From assembly GCA_016928125.1 (NCBI GenBank), contig JAFGLK010000602.1:1-5286 (forward strand): a DNA stretch of 5,286 nucleotides, read 5' to 3'. This DNA comes from Anaerolineae bacterium (GTDB lineage: Bacteria; Chloroflexota; Anaerolineae; UBA1429). Of this stretch, positions 1 through 5,228 are shown piece by piece (position 1 is the stretch's first letter; the number at the start of each line of letters is the position of its first letter). The notes beneath the pieces are model-generated. The model saw only the letters and a program-made list of their open reading frames with translations, ran no database searches and was not told the DNA's origin. The translations under genes and the position numbers were made by a program.

Positions 1-293
1 CCCACCCAGCGGCCGAAGGTGGGCGAGCCCCAGCGAATGTCCACCGCCACGTCGAACACCTCGCCCAGGGCCACGCGCACCAGCTTGGCCTGGCCCGGCT
101 GGGCCTGATAGTGCAGGCCGCGCAGGACACGCCGGGTCGAGCGCGAGTGATTGTCCTGCACAAAGCAGTCGCCGATGCCGTGCTCGGCGTACTGGCGTGC
201 GCTATAGCTCTCGTAGAAAAAGCCGCGGGCGTCCTCATGGATGGTGGGCTCGATGATCAGCACATCCGGCAGCGCTGTCCTCACGACGTTCAT
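1..293 (-). CDS. rfbC: dTDP-4-dehydrorhamnose 3,5-epimerase, N-terminal part (3' end outside window)
   Basis: This enzyme (also called RmlC) epimerises C3 and C5 of dTDP-4-keto-6-deoxyglucose in the cytoplasm, the third step of dTDP-L-rhamnose synthesis for surface polysaccharides. My reading of the minus strand gives 97 complete codons from the ATG at 293-291. The family hallmarks appear in order: D21-A-R-G-F-F (substrate-binding Arg23), E28, Q46-D-N-H-S, V56-LRGLHYQ (catalytic His61), K70-LVRV, G77-E-V-F-D-V-A-V-D-I-R and S90-PTFGRW. The family is usually about 180-190 residues, so roughly half is present. The cupin-barrel C-terminal half with the other catalytic residues lies beyond the edge. 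The start is supported by GGAGGAGG at 304-297, three bases before ATG. It has its own promoter and so need not depend on the upstream gene. Other rhamnose genes may follow downstream, outside view. Identification is firm; activity cannot be judged from half a protein. Confidence 0.95.
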   Translation of the reverse strand, partial: MNVVRTALPDVLIIEPTIHEDARGFFYESYSARQYAEHGIGDCFVQDNHSRSTRRVLRGLHYQAQPGQAKLVRVALGEVFDVAVDIRWGSPTFGRWV

Positions 294-296
294 GGG

Positions 297-304
297 CCTC
301 CTCC
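297..304 (-). promoter_or_regulatory. Ribosome binding site of rfbC
   Basis: GGAGGAGG read on the minus strand, followed by CCC and the ATG at 293-291. The purine-rich run extends upstream (GGGGGAGGAGG). It fixes the start codon of rfbC. Confidence 0.85.
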
Positions 305-326
305 CCCCTCGCCAACGCATCGGTCC

Positions 327-345
327 TTAGGTGCCGGGCACCTAA
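327..345. promoter_or_regulatory. 19-bp perfect palindrome, likely operator in the rfbC leader
   Basis: TTAGGTGCC and GGCACCTAA form a perfect 9-bp inverted repeat around one central G. A one-base loop makes this a poor RNA hairpin in full, so a dimeric DNA-binding protein is the more natural reading. It begins a few bases downstream of the transcription start predicted from the -10 box at 356-361, a typical position for repressor action. The binding protein is unknown. It could alternatively be a dispersed short repeat. Confidence 0.6.
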
Positions 346-355
346 CTCGTGGGGT

Positions 356-385
356 AATGTAGCCGGGGCGGGGGAGGCCTGTCAA
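356..385 (-). promoter_or_regulatory. Sigma70-type promoter of rfbC
   Basis: On the minus strand a perfect TTGACA (385-380) is followed by an 18-bp spacer and TACATT (361-356), matching four of six bases of TATAAT. Transcription would start near 349, giving a leader of about 55 bases before the rfbC ATG. The position between the hairpin at 394-426 and rfbC fits an independent transcription unit. Confidence 0.8.
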
Positions 386-393
386 GACCGCGA

Positions 394-426
394 AGGTGCG
401 ACGCAACAGCGCAGTGCGTCGCACCT
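394..426 (-). terminator. 12-bp hairpin downstream of the secreted repeat protein gene
   Basis: AGGTGCGACGCA (394-405) and TGCGTCGCACCT (415-426) are perfect reverse complements around a 9-base loop. On the minus strand the stem begins 12 bases after the TGA at 440-438, where a terminator is expected, and just before the rfbC promoter. The bases after the stem (TCGCGGTCTTG) contain no proper U-tract, so this may be a hairpin that needs Rho, a 3'-end stabiliser, or a palindromic repeat element rather than a classical intrinsic terminator. Confidence 0.6.
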
Positions 427-437
427 CCGAGAATGCG

Positions 438-3400
438 TCAGGGCCTCATCGCCAGCGGGATGAAGAGCGGGTTCTCGCCCGGCCCGCTGCGCACCCAGAG
501 CGGCACGCACTCGCCGGCGGCCACGCGTTCGTCGTTCACGTCGAGCGCCACGCTCTCGGCGCAGTTCTCCAGCGGCCAGCAGGGCGCCAAGACGCGCATC
601 ACCAACTGCACCAGATGGGCATCGCCCGGCATGAGTGGTCCCAAGTTGTCCCAGCGTAGTTCGCCTGCCGCCGGATCGTGGAAATCAGGCGCGGGCACCG
701 CGCTGATCAGGGAGATGCAGCTGGTGGCGTACACATCGTGCAGGGGCACTTGCACCAGCGGCGTGGTGCCGGTGTTCTGCACGCTCACCTCAAAGCGCAC
801 CACGCTGCCGACGGTCGGCAGGCTCTGCACGTCGGCGGCGCGCTTATGCAGGGCGATGCCCGGCTCGGCAGGCACCAATTCGACCGGCACGCAAGCCTCG
901 TCGTGCACCGGCTGCCCCGCGGGGTCTCGCGCCTCGACCTCGACGCAGTTGGTGGTCGAGCCCCACCCTTCTTTGACCGTGAAGAGCACCGTCCAGCTCT
1001 TCCCCACGCCTGGATCGAGCAGCGGGATGCGCCACTCGAGCAGGCCGGGCGCCGGAGTGAGGGTATTCATGCCCGGGGCGTTCAGGAAGGCCAACGCATC
1101 GGCGTCGTAGCTGTCCACCACCACCAGATCGTGCAGCGGCGGGCCGCCCACGTTGCGCACGGTGATCTCAAAGGCCAGGGTCTGGCCGGGCGAGACCGGC
1201 ACGTGCGGGGCCGGCGAGATGCGCTCCTTCTCGATCTGGATCGCCGGGCCCTCGTCGATGATCTCGACCAGGGCGCAGTCGCGCAGCAAGGTGGACGTGC
1301 TGCCCTGGGGGTACTCGGTGAAGGCGCAGTTGCGCACCGGCGCGCCAGCCTTGATGGCGCGCAGCCGGACCGTCACCAGGTGGGACTGCCCAGGGAGGAG
1401 CGGTCCGAGGTTGACCCACTCGAGGGCGCCAGCCTGCGGGTCCACAGCGTCAGGCGCGGGCGTCGCATTGACGAACTCGAGATGGAGCACATCGTACAGG
1501 TCGCGCAGCGGCACCGCCGAAAGCGCGGCGCTGCCCACGTTCGTTACCTCAATCTGGTACTCGACGAGGCTACCCAGCGGCGCAGGGCTGGGCGACAGGC
1601 GTTGCTTGGCGATGCGCAGCTCGGGCCGCTCGCCCACCAGCCGCACCGGCTCGCAGGTCGCCGCCACCAGGCTGGGGGCGCCCGGCACCTGCCCCACCGC
1701 CTTGACGCAGTTCAGCTTGATGCCGCAGGCCGCGAGCACGCGGAACTGGACATTCAACCCGATGGTATCGCCCGGCGCCAGAGGCCCGAGCTGGCTCCAC
1801 GCGAGGCTGCCCGGGGTCACACTGGTGGGCGGGATGCTGGCGGCGTAGAACTCGAGGCAGAGCGGATCGTAGCTATCGGTGAGCTGCACCACGGCCAGCG
1901 TGTCGCCGCTGGTGTTGGTCACGTCCATATGAAAGGTGACGACGTCGCCCACGGCCGCATCGCCCTGGGGATCCATCAGGCGCTTGCGCACCGCCAGTCC
2001 GCCCTGCCCCAGGCCAGGCTCGACGATGAAGATATAGTCCTTGGCGGCCTTCATCTGGCTGCTGCCATCGGGCCACTGGGCGGTCCACTCGGCGGTGTTG
2101 ATCGCCGGCGAGGCCGTGTCCTGGGTCTTGAAGGCAGCCGTCACCTTGGCCCAATCCCCCGCCTGGAACGGCCACAGAAAGCCGAACTGCAGCGGCAGGA
2201 AGGGCGACACCGACGCGGGCTGGATATAATCGTAGAGGTCCACCCGGCTGGCCGCCTCGCTCCCGCTATAGTCGAAGCGCGTCTCGAACGCCACCCAATC
2301 GCCCAGGTGCGCGATCTTGGAGCTGGGCTGGGTGAAGCGCTTGGTGACAGAGAAGGCGCGTTCCCCCTCGCCATGCACGTTCACCGACGCACACGCCTTG
2401 GGCCCCACGACGGCGGGCTGGCCGATCTGCGGAACGGGCGGGATGCGATAGGTGACGCAGTTAAGCGCCGCCTGGGTGGGGCGCTCGGCGCGCAGGCGCA
2501 CGCGGATGATCAACGACTGGCCCGCGGCCAGGGTGCGGTTCTCCCAGATCAGCAGCCAGGACGTGGCCAGATCCTGGCTGACCGTCGGCCAGGGGTTGGC
2601 GCTCACGAAGCTATAGTCGAGGGGATCGAAGCTGTCCTCGACGTTGAACGTGACGGGGCCATCGCCCAGGTTTTGGACGCGGATCTCGTACTCGATCACG
2701 TCACCTACGCTGGCGGCGCCGCCGGGCGGGTCGATCACTGACTTGATGATGCGCAGCGGCAGCTCCGGCCGGGGCCCGATCTCGACGCAGGCCGGTGTGT
2801 AGACCGAGTAGCCGCAGTCGTCGACGAACGGCGTGAACAAGGCCCAGGCCTGGTTGCACTGGAACTCCTGGATCGGCGGGGCCACCACCTGCTTGGCGCG
2901 CAAGGTCACCAGAACCTCGCGCTGTTGCCCCGGCGCGAGCGATCCCTGACTCTCCCAAACGACGAGCATGGATGAGCTGTACGCCGGCTTGACCTGGTCG
3001 GGCGGAGGCGAAGCGGAGATGAACTCAAAGTATCTCGTGTCAAAGAGGTCGTACAGATAGAAATCGTGCATCGCATAGGGGTTCGGATTCCCAAAGATGA
3101 GGCGGTAGGTGAGCGCGTCATCCACATGCGGCGGCCCTTGGGGCTCGATCAGCTCTTTGCGCAGGTCCCAAGCCGGGTAAAAGAGCTCCAGGTGCTTGGT
3201 GACCGTGGCCTCGCAGCCGCTCTGGGTCTGTACGGTCAGCGTCACCGGCCAGATGCCCTCAGCGAAGGTGTGCTGGGGGTTCTGCAGGTTGCTCGTGTTC
3301 CCATCGCCCAAATCCCACTGCCAGGAGGTGATGGGATCGCCCGGCGGGCCGATGCTCTGGTCGGCGAAGCTCACGCTGATCGCGCAAAAGACCGAGGCAT

Positions 3401-4052
3401 CGAAATCCGCGTGAAGCGCGTCGCAGCCCGGCCGCGGCGTGTGGGTGGGCGTGGCCGTGTAGACGGGCCGCGTCTGGGTAGGCGTGCGCGAGGAGGGCGG
3501 CACGCTCGGCGACGGCGTGCGGGTCCTGGTCGGCGAGACGCGTGGCGTCGCGGTCGGCGTGGGCGTGCCCGTCTCATAGTAGACGCGAATGGACCAGGTC
3601 GACCAGGCGCCATCGCACTCGGGGCACTGGTCCGCCACGAACAACGTCCAGGTGTCGTTCACCGGGTCGCCGTCGAAGGCGTTGTCTACCGTGAACTCGA
3701 GCAGGGTTGGCCCCGAGTGGCTCGGGCAGGAGCGCTCCTGCAGCCACACGGAACGATGCGAATTGTCCAGGTGCACGTTCAGGTCGGGGCTGCATTCGTG
3801 GCGTACGTTCAGTTGCACCTCGACCCGGGTGGTCTTGGAGCCCGCCGGGGCGCAGGAAAGCGTGATGCTGCGCTGGATCGGCTCGCCGAACTCCAGGTCC
3901 GCGTACACGCCCTGCTGATCCGAGCAGTAGGCCGTGGCCAGCGGGGCGGCGGCCTGGCTCGGCGTGGGCGGCTCTCCCAGAACGATAACCGCGATAACGG
4001 CTACGAGGACGAGGGCGGGAGGAATTAGGGTAGAGAGGCGTCGTCGAGACAT
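438..4052 (-). CDS. Large secreted multidomain protein: P domain, PKD domain, seven DUF11-like repeats
   Basis: A 1204-residue exported protein of unknown function, probably a surface or adhesive structural protein. Residues 1-35 form a Sec signal peptide: SRRR, hydrophobic core at about 9-26, and a likely cut near PSQA/A. Residues 45-160 resemble the P domain of proprotein convertases (H85 with the D90-LNVHL motif; D133-TWTLFVAD). Residues 162-209 are a Thr/Pro/Arg-rich linker. Residues 212-290 are a PKD domain with W246-DLGDG. Residues 297-1187 are seven DUF11-like repeats. The tail is GENPLFIPLAMRP. I see no protease or hydrolase catalytic domain, although P domains usually accompany subtilisin- or furin-type proteases. 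The ATG at 4052-4050 is chosen because AGGAGG sits five bases upstream and a signal peptide follows directly. An in-frame GTG 34 codons upstream has no ribosome binding site and would bury the signal peptide. The gene has its own promoter, divergent from the channel gene. Alternative roles include S-layer-like or matrix protein. Confidence 0.88.
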   Translation of the reverse strand: MSRRRLSTLIPPALVLVAVIAVIVLGEPPTPSQAAAPLATAYCSDQQGVYADLEFGEPIQRSITLSCAPAGSKTTRVEVQLNVRHECSPDLNVHLDNSHRSVWLQERSCPSHSGPTLLEFTVDNAFDGDPVNDTWTLFVADQCPECDGAWSTWSIRVYYETGTPTPTATPRVSPTRTRTPSPSVPPSSRTPTQTRPVYTATPTHTPRPGCDALHADFDASVFCAISVSFADQSIGPPGDPITSWQWDLGDGNTSNLQNPQHTFAEGIWPVTLTVQTQSGCEATVTKHLELFYPAWDLRKELIEPQGPPHVDDALTYRLIFGNPNPYAMHDFYLYDLFDTRYFEFISASPPPDQVKPAYSSSMLVVWESQGSLAPGQQREVLVTLRAKQVVAPPIQEFQCNQAWALFTPFVDDCGYSVYTPACVEIGPRPELPLRIIKSVIDPPGGAASVGDVIEYEIRVQNLGDGPVTFNVEDSFDPLDYSFVSANPWPTVSQDLATSWLLIWENRTLAAGQSLIIRVRLRAERPTQAALNCVTYRIPPVPQIGQPAVVGPKACASVNVHGEGERAFSVTKRFTQPSSKIAHLGDWVAFETRFDYSGSEAASRVDLYDYIQPASVSPFLPLQFGFLWPFQAGDWAKVTAAFKTQDTASPAINTAEWTAQWPDGSSQMKAAKDYIFIVEPGLGQGGLAVRKRLMDPQGDAAVGDVVTFHMDVTNTSGDTLAVVQLTDSYDPLCLEFYAASIPPTSVTPGSLAWSQLGPLAPGDTIGLNVQFRVLAACGIKLNCVKAVGQVPGAPSLVAATCEPVRLVGERPELRIAKQRLSPSPAPLGSLVEYQIEVTNVGSAALSAVPLRDLYDVLHLEFVNATPAPDAVDPQAGALEWVNLGPLLPGQSHLVTVRLRAIKAGAPVRNCAFTEYPQGSTSTLLRDCALVEIIDEGPAIQIEKERISPAPHVPVSPGQTLAFEITVRNVGGPPLHDLVVVDSYDADALAFLNAPGMNTLTPAPGLLEWRIPLLDPGVGKSWTVLFTVKEGWGSTTNCVEVEARDPAGQPVHDEACVPVELVPAEPGIALHKRAADVQSLPTVGSVVRFEVSVQNTGTTPLVQVPLHDVYATSCISLISAVPAPDFHDPAAGELRWDNLGPLMPGDAHLVQLVMRVLAPCWPLENCAESVALDVNDERVAAGECVPLWVRSGPGENPLFIPLAMRP
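492..3164 (-). repeat. Seven tandem DUF11-like repeats within the secreted protein
   Basis: Approximate residue spans are 297-427, 433-560, 567-679, 686-806, 812-930, 937-1060 and 1066-1187. A unit runs: basic opening (such as LRIAKQRLSP), VGDVVxYxIxVxN, a D(S/L)YDPLxLEF(V/A)xAxPxP segment, (L)xWxNLGPLxPGxxxxVxVxxR, then an NC...C pair and a short hinge. The cysteines are 399/422, 532/554, 782/800, 909/926, 1036/1054 and 1164/1182; the third unit has none. DUF11 repeats are beta-sandwich modules common in bacterial and archaeal surface proteins. The units are diverged, not near-identical, so the array is old. Confidence 0.82.
3183..3419 (-). other. PKD domain segment of the secreted protein
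   Basis: Residues about 212-290 contain the PKD signature: a hydrophobic strand with FADQS, then SWQWDLGDG at 243-251, then NPQHTF and a terminal VTLTVQTQSG strand. Cys223 and Cys280 could form a disulfide. PKD modules are extracellular Ig-like folds used in protein or glycan contacts and as spacers. This one separates the Thr/Pro linker from the DUF11 array. Confidence 0.85.
3426..3569 (-). other. Thr/Pro-rich low-complexity linker coding segment
   Basis: Residues 162-209 are dominated by Thr, Pro, Ser and Arg, beginning GTPTPTATP. They join the P domain to the PKD domain. Such linkers are extended, often O-glycosylated, and frequent in secreted Chloroflexota proteins. That taxonomic association is from my knowledge, not from a search. 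Confidence 0.85.
3573..3920 (-). other. P-domain-like segment (proprotein convertase P/Homo B type)
   Basis: Residues about 45-160 follow the P-domain pattern: RSITL strand, VEVQLNVRH, the DLNVHL strand after the His, a hydrophobic LLEFTVDNAF, then NDTWTLFVAD and a WSTWSIRVYY closing strand. Cysteines at 43, 67, 87, 109, 143 and 146 (including CPEC) suggest disulfide stabilisation or a bound metal. P domains normally lie C-terminal to a subtilisin-like protease; here the domain is N-terminal and without one. Confidence 0.7.
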
Positions 4053-4247
4053 GTGGGCCTCCTCTCGTGGCTTGGTCCGCTCGCGGGCGGACGGGCGCCG
4101 GAGCCCGCGCTGCCCGAAGACAGCCCGCCACGGGCCGAGCAGGAGCCGGCCCACCTGGGGGCCGAACGCGCGCTCCTGATGCTCAGGCGCGGCCGGGATG
4201 TGCGCGGAGCGACGCTGGCCTGAGCGCGAACCGTGTGGGGTCGTTGT
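4053..4247 (-). other. Long GC-rich 5' leader of the secreted protein gene
   Basis: From the predicted start of transcription near 4247 to the ATG is about 195 bases, with no convincing gene. Two adjacent hairpins can be drawn just upstream of the ribosome binding site: GTCCGC/GCGGAC (4075-4080 with 4087-4092) and CGGGC/GCCCG (4092-4096 with 4103-4107), each with a six-base loop; they share base 4092, so probably only one forms fully. I recognise no riboswitch or leader-peptide family here. Confidence 0.4.
4058..4066 (-). promoter_or_regulatory. Ribosome binding site of the secreted protein gene
   Basis: GAGAGGAGG on the minus strand, then CCCAC and the ATG at 4052-4050. It decides the start in favour of this ATG over the upstream in-frame GTG at 4154. 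The same nine bases precede the divergent channel gene. Confidence 0.88.
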
Positions 4248-4253
4248 AGTGGC

Positions 4254-4282
4254 AATGTATTGCGTTCGCTGGCGGCTGTCAA
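4254..4282 (-). promoter_or_regulatory. Sigma70-type promoter of the secreted protein gene
   Basis: On the minus strand a perfect TTGACA (4282-4277), 17-bp spacer and TACATT (4259-4254). Its -10 box is identical to that of rfbC. Its -35 box lies 11 bp from the -35 box of the opposing channel promoter. Confidence 0.82.
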
Positions 4283-4293
4283 GCGTAACTTCC

Positions 4294-4322
4294 TTGACAC
4301 CCTGCGGCGGCTGGCCTACTAT
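4294..4322 (+). promoter_or_regulatory. Sigma70-type promoter of the MscS-family gene
   Basis: TTGACA (4294-4299), an optimal 17-bp spacer and TACTAT (4317-4322), four of six matches to TATAAT. Transcription would start near 4329, giving a leader of about 40 bases. A strong-looking housekeeping promoter; no separate stress-sigma element is evident. Confidence 0.83.
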
Positions 4323-4354
4323 CCGCCCAAGTTAGGCCGTCCCCGACCCACGCC

Positions 4355-4363
4355 GAGAGGAGG
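4355..4363 (+). promoter_or_regulatory. Ribosome binding site that fixes a TTG start
   Basis: GAGAGGAGG followed by the six-base spacer ATCATT and TTG at 4370-4372. No ATG or GTG lies at a suitable distance in this frame, so the Shine-Dalgarno site decides the non-ATG start of the channel gene. Confidence 0.85.
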
Positions 4364-4369
4364 ATCATT

Positions 4370-5194
4370 TTGCTGAATCTCTCCCAGTCGTTCGAGACCC
4401 TGCTGACGAACATCATCCTCTTTCTGCCCAAGGTGGTCGTGTCGCTGATTGTTTTCGCGGCCACGCTGTTCATCTCCTCTCTGATCGCGCGGCTGATCGA
4501 GCGTCGTATGGAGCGGCGCGGGGTGTCGCGCGAGGCGACCCTGCTGCTGAGCAAGCTGGCGCGTTGGTCGATCATCGCCCTGGGCCTGACCATGGCTTTG
4601 CAGCAGGTGGATTTCAATGTGACCGCCTTTCTCACCGGGCTGGGGGTGATCGGCTTTACTATCGGGTTCGCCCTGCAGGATGTGAGCAAGAACTTTGTGG
4701 CCGGGCTGCTGCTCCTGCTGCAACGCCCCTTTCGTCTCGGCGATGGCGTGACCATCGGGGGCTACTCTGGCGCGGTCCAGGCGGTGAACCTGCGCGCCAC
4801 CGAGATTCGCACCTGGGACGGCAAGTATGTGCTGATCCCCAACGCCGACGTGTTCGCCAGCCCCATCACCAATTTCAGCCGCGACACGCGCCGACGTCTC
4901 GAGCTCAATGTAGGCGTGGCCTATGGCACCGATCTGGAGCGGGCGCGCGCGATTGCCTTGGAGACCATCGCCGCCATCCCCGGCGTGCAGTCAGAGCCGG
5001 CGCCTCGGGTGGTCTATGGCAACCTGGGGCCCGCCACCGTTGATTTCATCCTCTACTACTGGATCGACACCGGCGAGGTGGGCTTTTTCGATGCCAAAGA
5101 TGCCGGCGTCGTGCGCATCCTGGAGGCCTTCGACGCCGCGGGCATCGAGATGCCCTATCCCACCCAGACCGTGCGGCTGGTGCAGGTGGGCTGA
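4370..5194 (+). CDS. mscS: Small-conductance mechanosensitive channel, MscS family
   Basis: A 274-residue inner-membrane channel that opens under membrane tension to release solutes on hypo-osmotic shock; the family works as a homoheptamer. It is close in length to E. coli MscS (286). Predicted membrane segments are about 15-41, 62-80 and 84-118. The third is the pore helix, rich in Gly/Ala (G90, G92, G95, G99, A101) and ending in ALQD with N108-FVAG. Then comes R119-PFRLGD, the beta domain with GG-Y-SGAVQ, T144-EIRTWDGKYVLIPN and I166-TNFSR, and the cytoplasmic alpha/beta domain from about 175, ending with FDAAGIEMPYPTQTV, the family's usual C-terminal motif. By alignment to E. coli, the gate leucines 105 and 109 become Phe96 and Phe100, and the kink residue Gly113 becomes Asp104. 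The start is TTG. There is no clear terminator after the TGA, and the next gene starts 34 bases on, so the two are probably cotranscribed. Confidence 0.94.
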   Translation: MLNLSQSFETLLTNIILFLPKVVVSLIVFAATLFISSLIARLIERRMERRGVSREATLLLSKLARWSIIALGLTMALQQVDFNVTAFLTGLGVIGFTIGFALQDVSKNFVAGLLLLLQRPFRLGDGVTIGGYSGAVQAVNLRATEIRTWDGKYVLIPNADVFASPITNFSRDTRRRLELNVGVAYGTDLERARAIALETIAAIPGVQSEPAPRVVYGNLGPATVDFILYYWIDTGEVGFFDAKDAGVVRILEAFDAAGIEMPYPTQTVRLVQVG

Positions 5195-5217
5195 GTAGGC
5201 TTGGGTTGTCCAACAAA

Positions 5218-5223
5218 AGGAGG
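5218..5223 (+). promoter_or_regulatory. Ribosome binding site of the gene after mscS
   Basis: AGGAGG, then AAAGG and the ATG at 5229-5231. An ideal Shine-Dalgarno site, which supports a real gene starting here despite the very short visible reading frame. Confidence 0.75.
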
Positions 5224-5228
5224 AAAGG

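Noticed and set aside
111..362. 83-codon plus-strand frame over rfbC and its leader
   Set aside because: It runs antisense to unmistakable rfbC coding sequence and through its promoter; no start signal.
678..2741. A 687-codon open frame on the plus strand, antisense to the secreted protein gene
   Set aside because: It is rich in Arg, His, Gly and Ala with no recognisable domain, has no ribosome binding site, and lies opposite a gene with clear domains. Long antisense frames are expected where the third codon position is GC-rich.
3426..3569. Thr/Pro-codon repeat read as a possible DNA tandem or CRISPR-like repeat
   Set aside because: The periodicity comes from Thr-Pro codons in frame; units are irregular and lie inside a coding region.
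3066..4028. A 320-codon plus-strand frame over the P domain and linker
   Set aside because: Same shadow effect: Arg/Gly-rich low-complexity translation, no domain, no start signals.
4053..4154. Upstream GTG start adding 34 residues to the secreted protein
   Set aside because: No Shine-Dalgarno site precedes the GTG, and the extension would place a charged, non-secretory stretch before an excellent signal peptide that has its own AGGAGG site.
4025..4300. 91-codon minus-strand frame across the divergent control region
   Set aside because: It starts upstream of the predicted transcription start, spans both -35 and -10 boxes, and has no ribosome binding site or recognisable protein features.
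4279..4755. Minus-strand frames opposite the MscS gene
   Set aside because: They overlap a clearly identified channel gene and its promoter, and their translations are low-complexity shadows.
5201..5214. Small inverted repeat (TTGG...CCAA) after mscS as a terminator
   Set aside because: The stem is only four bases and no T run follows, so it cannot be supported as a terminator.
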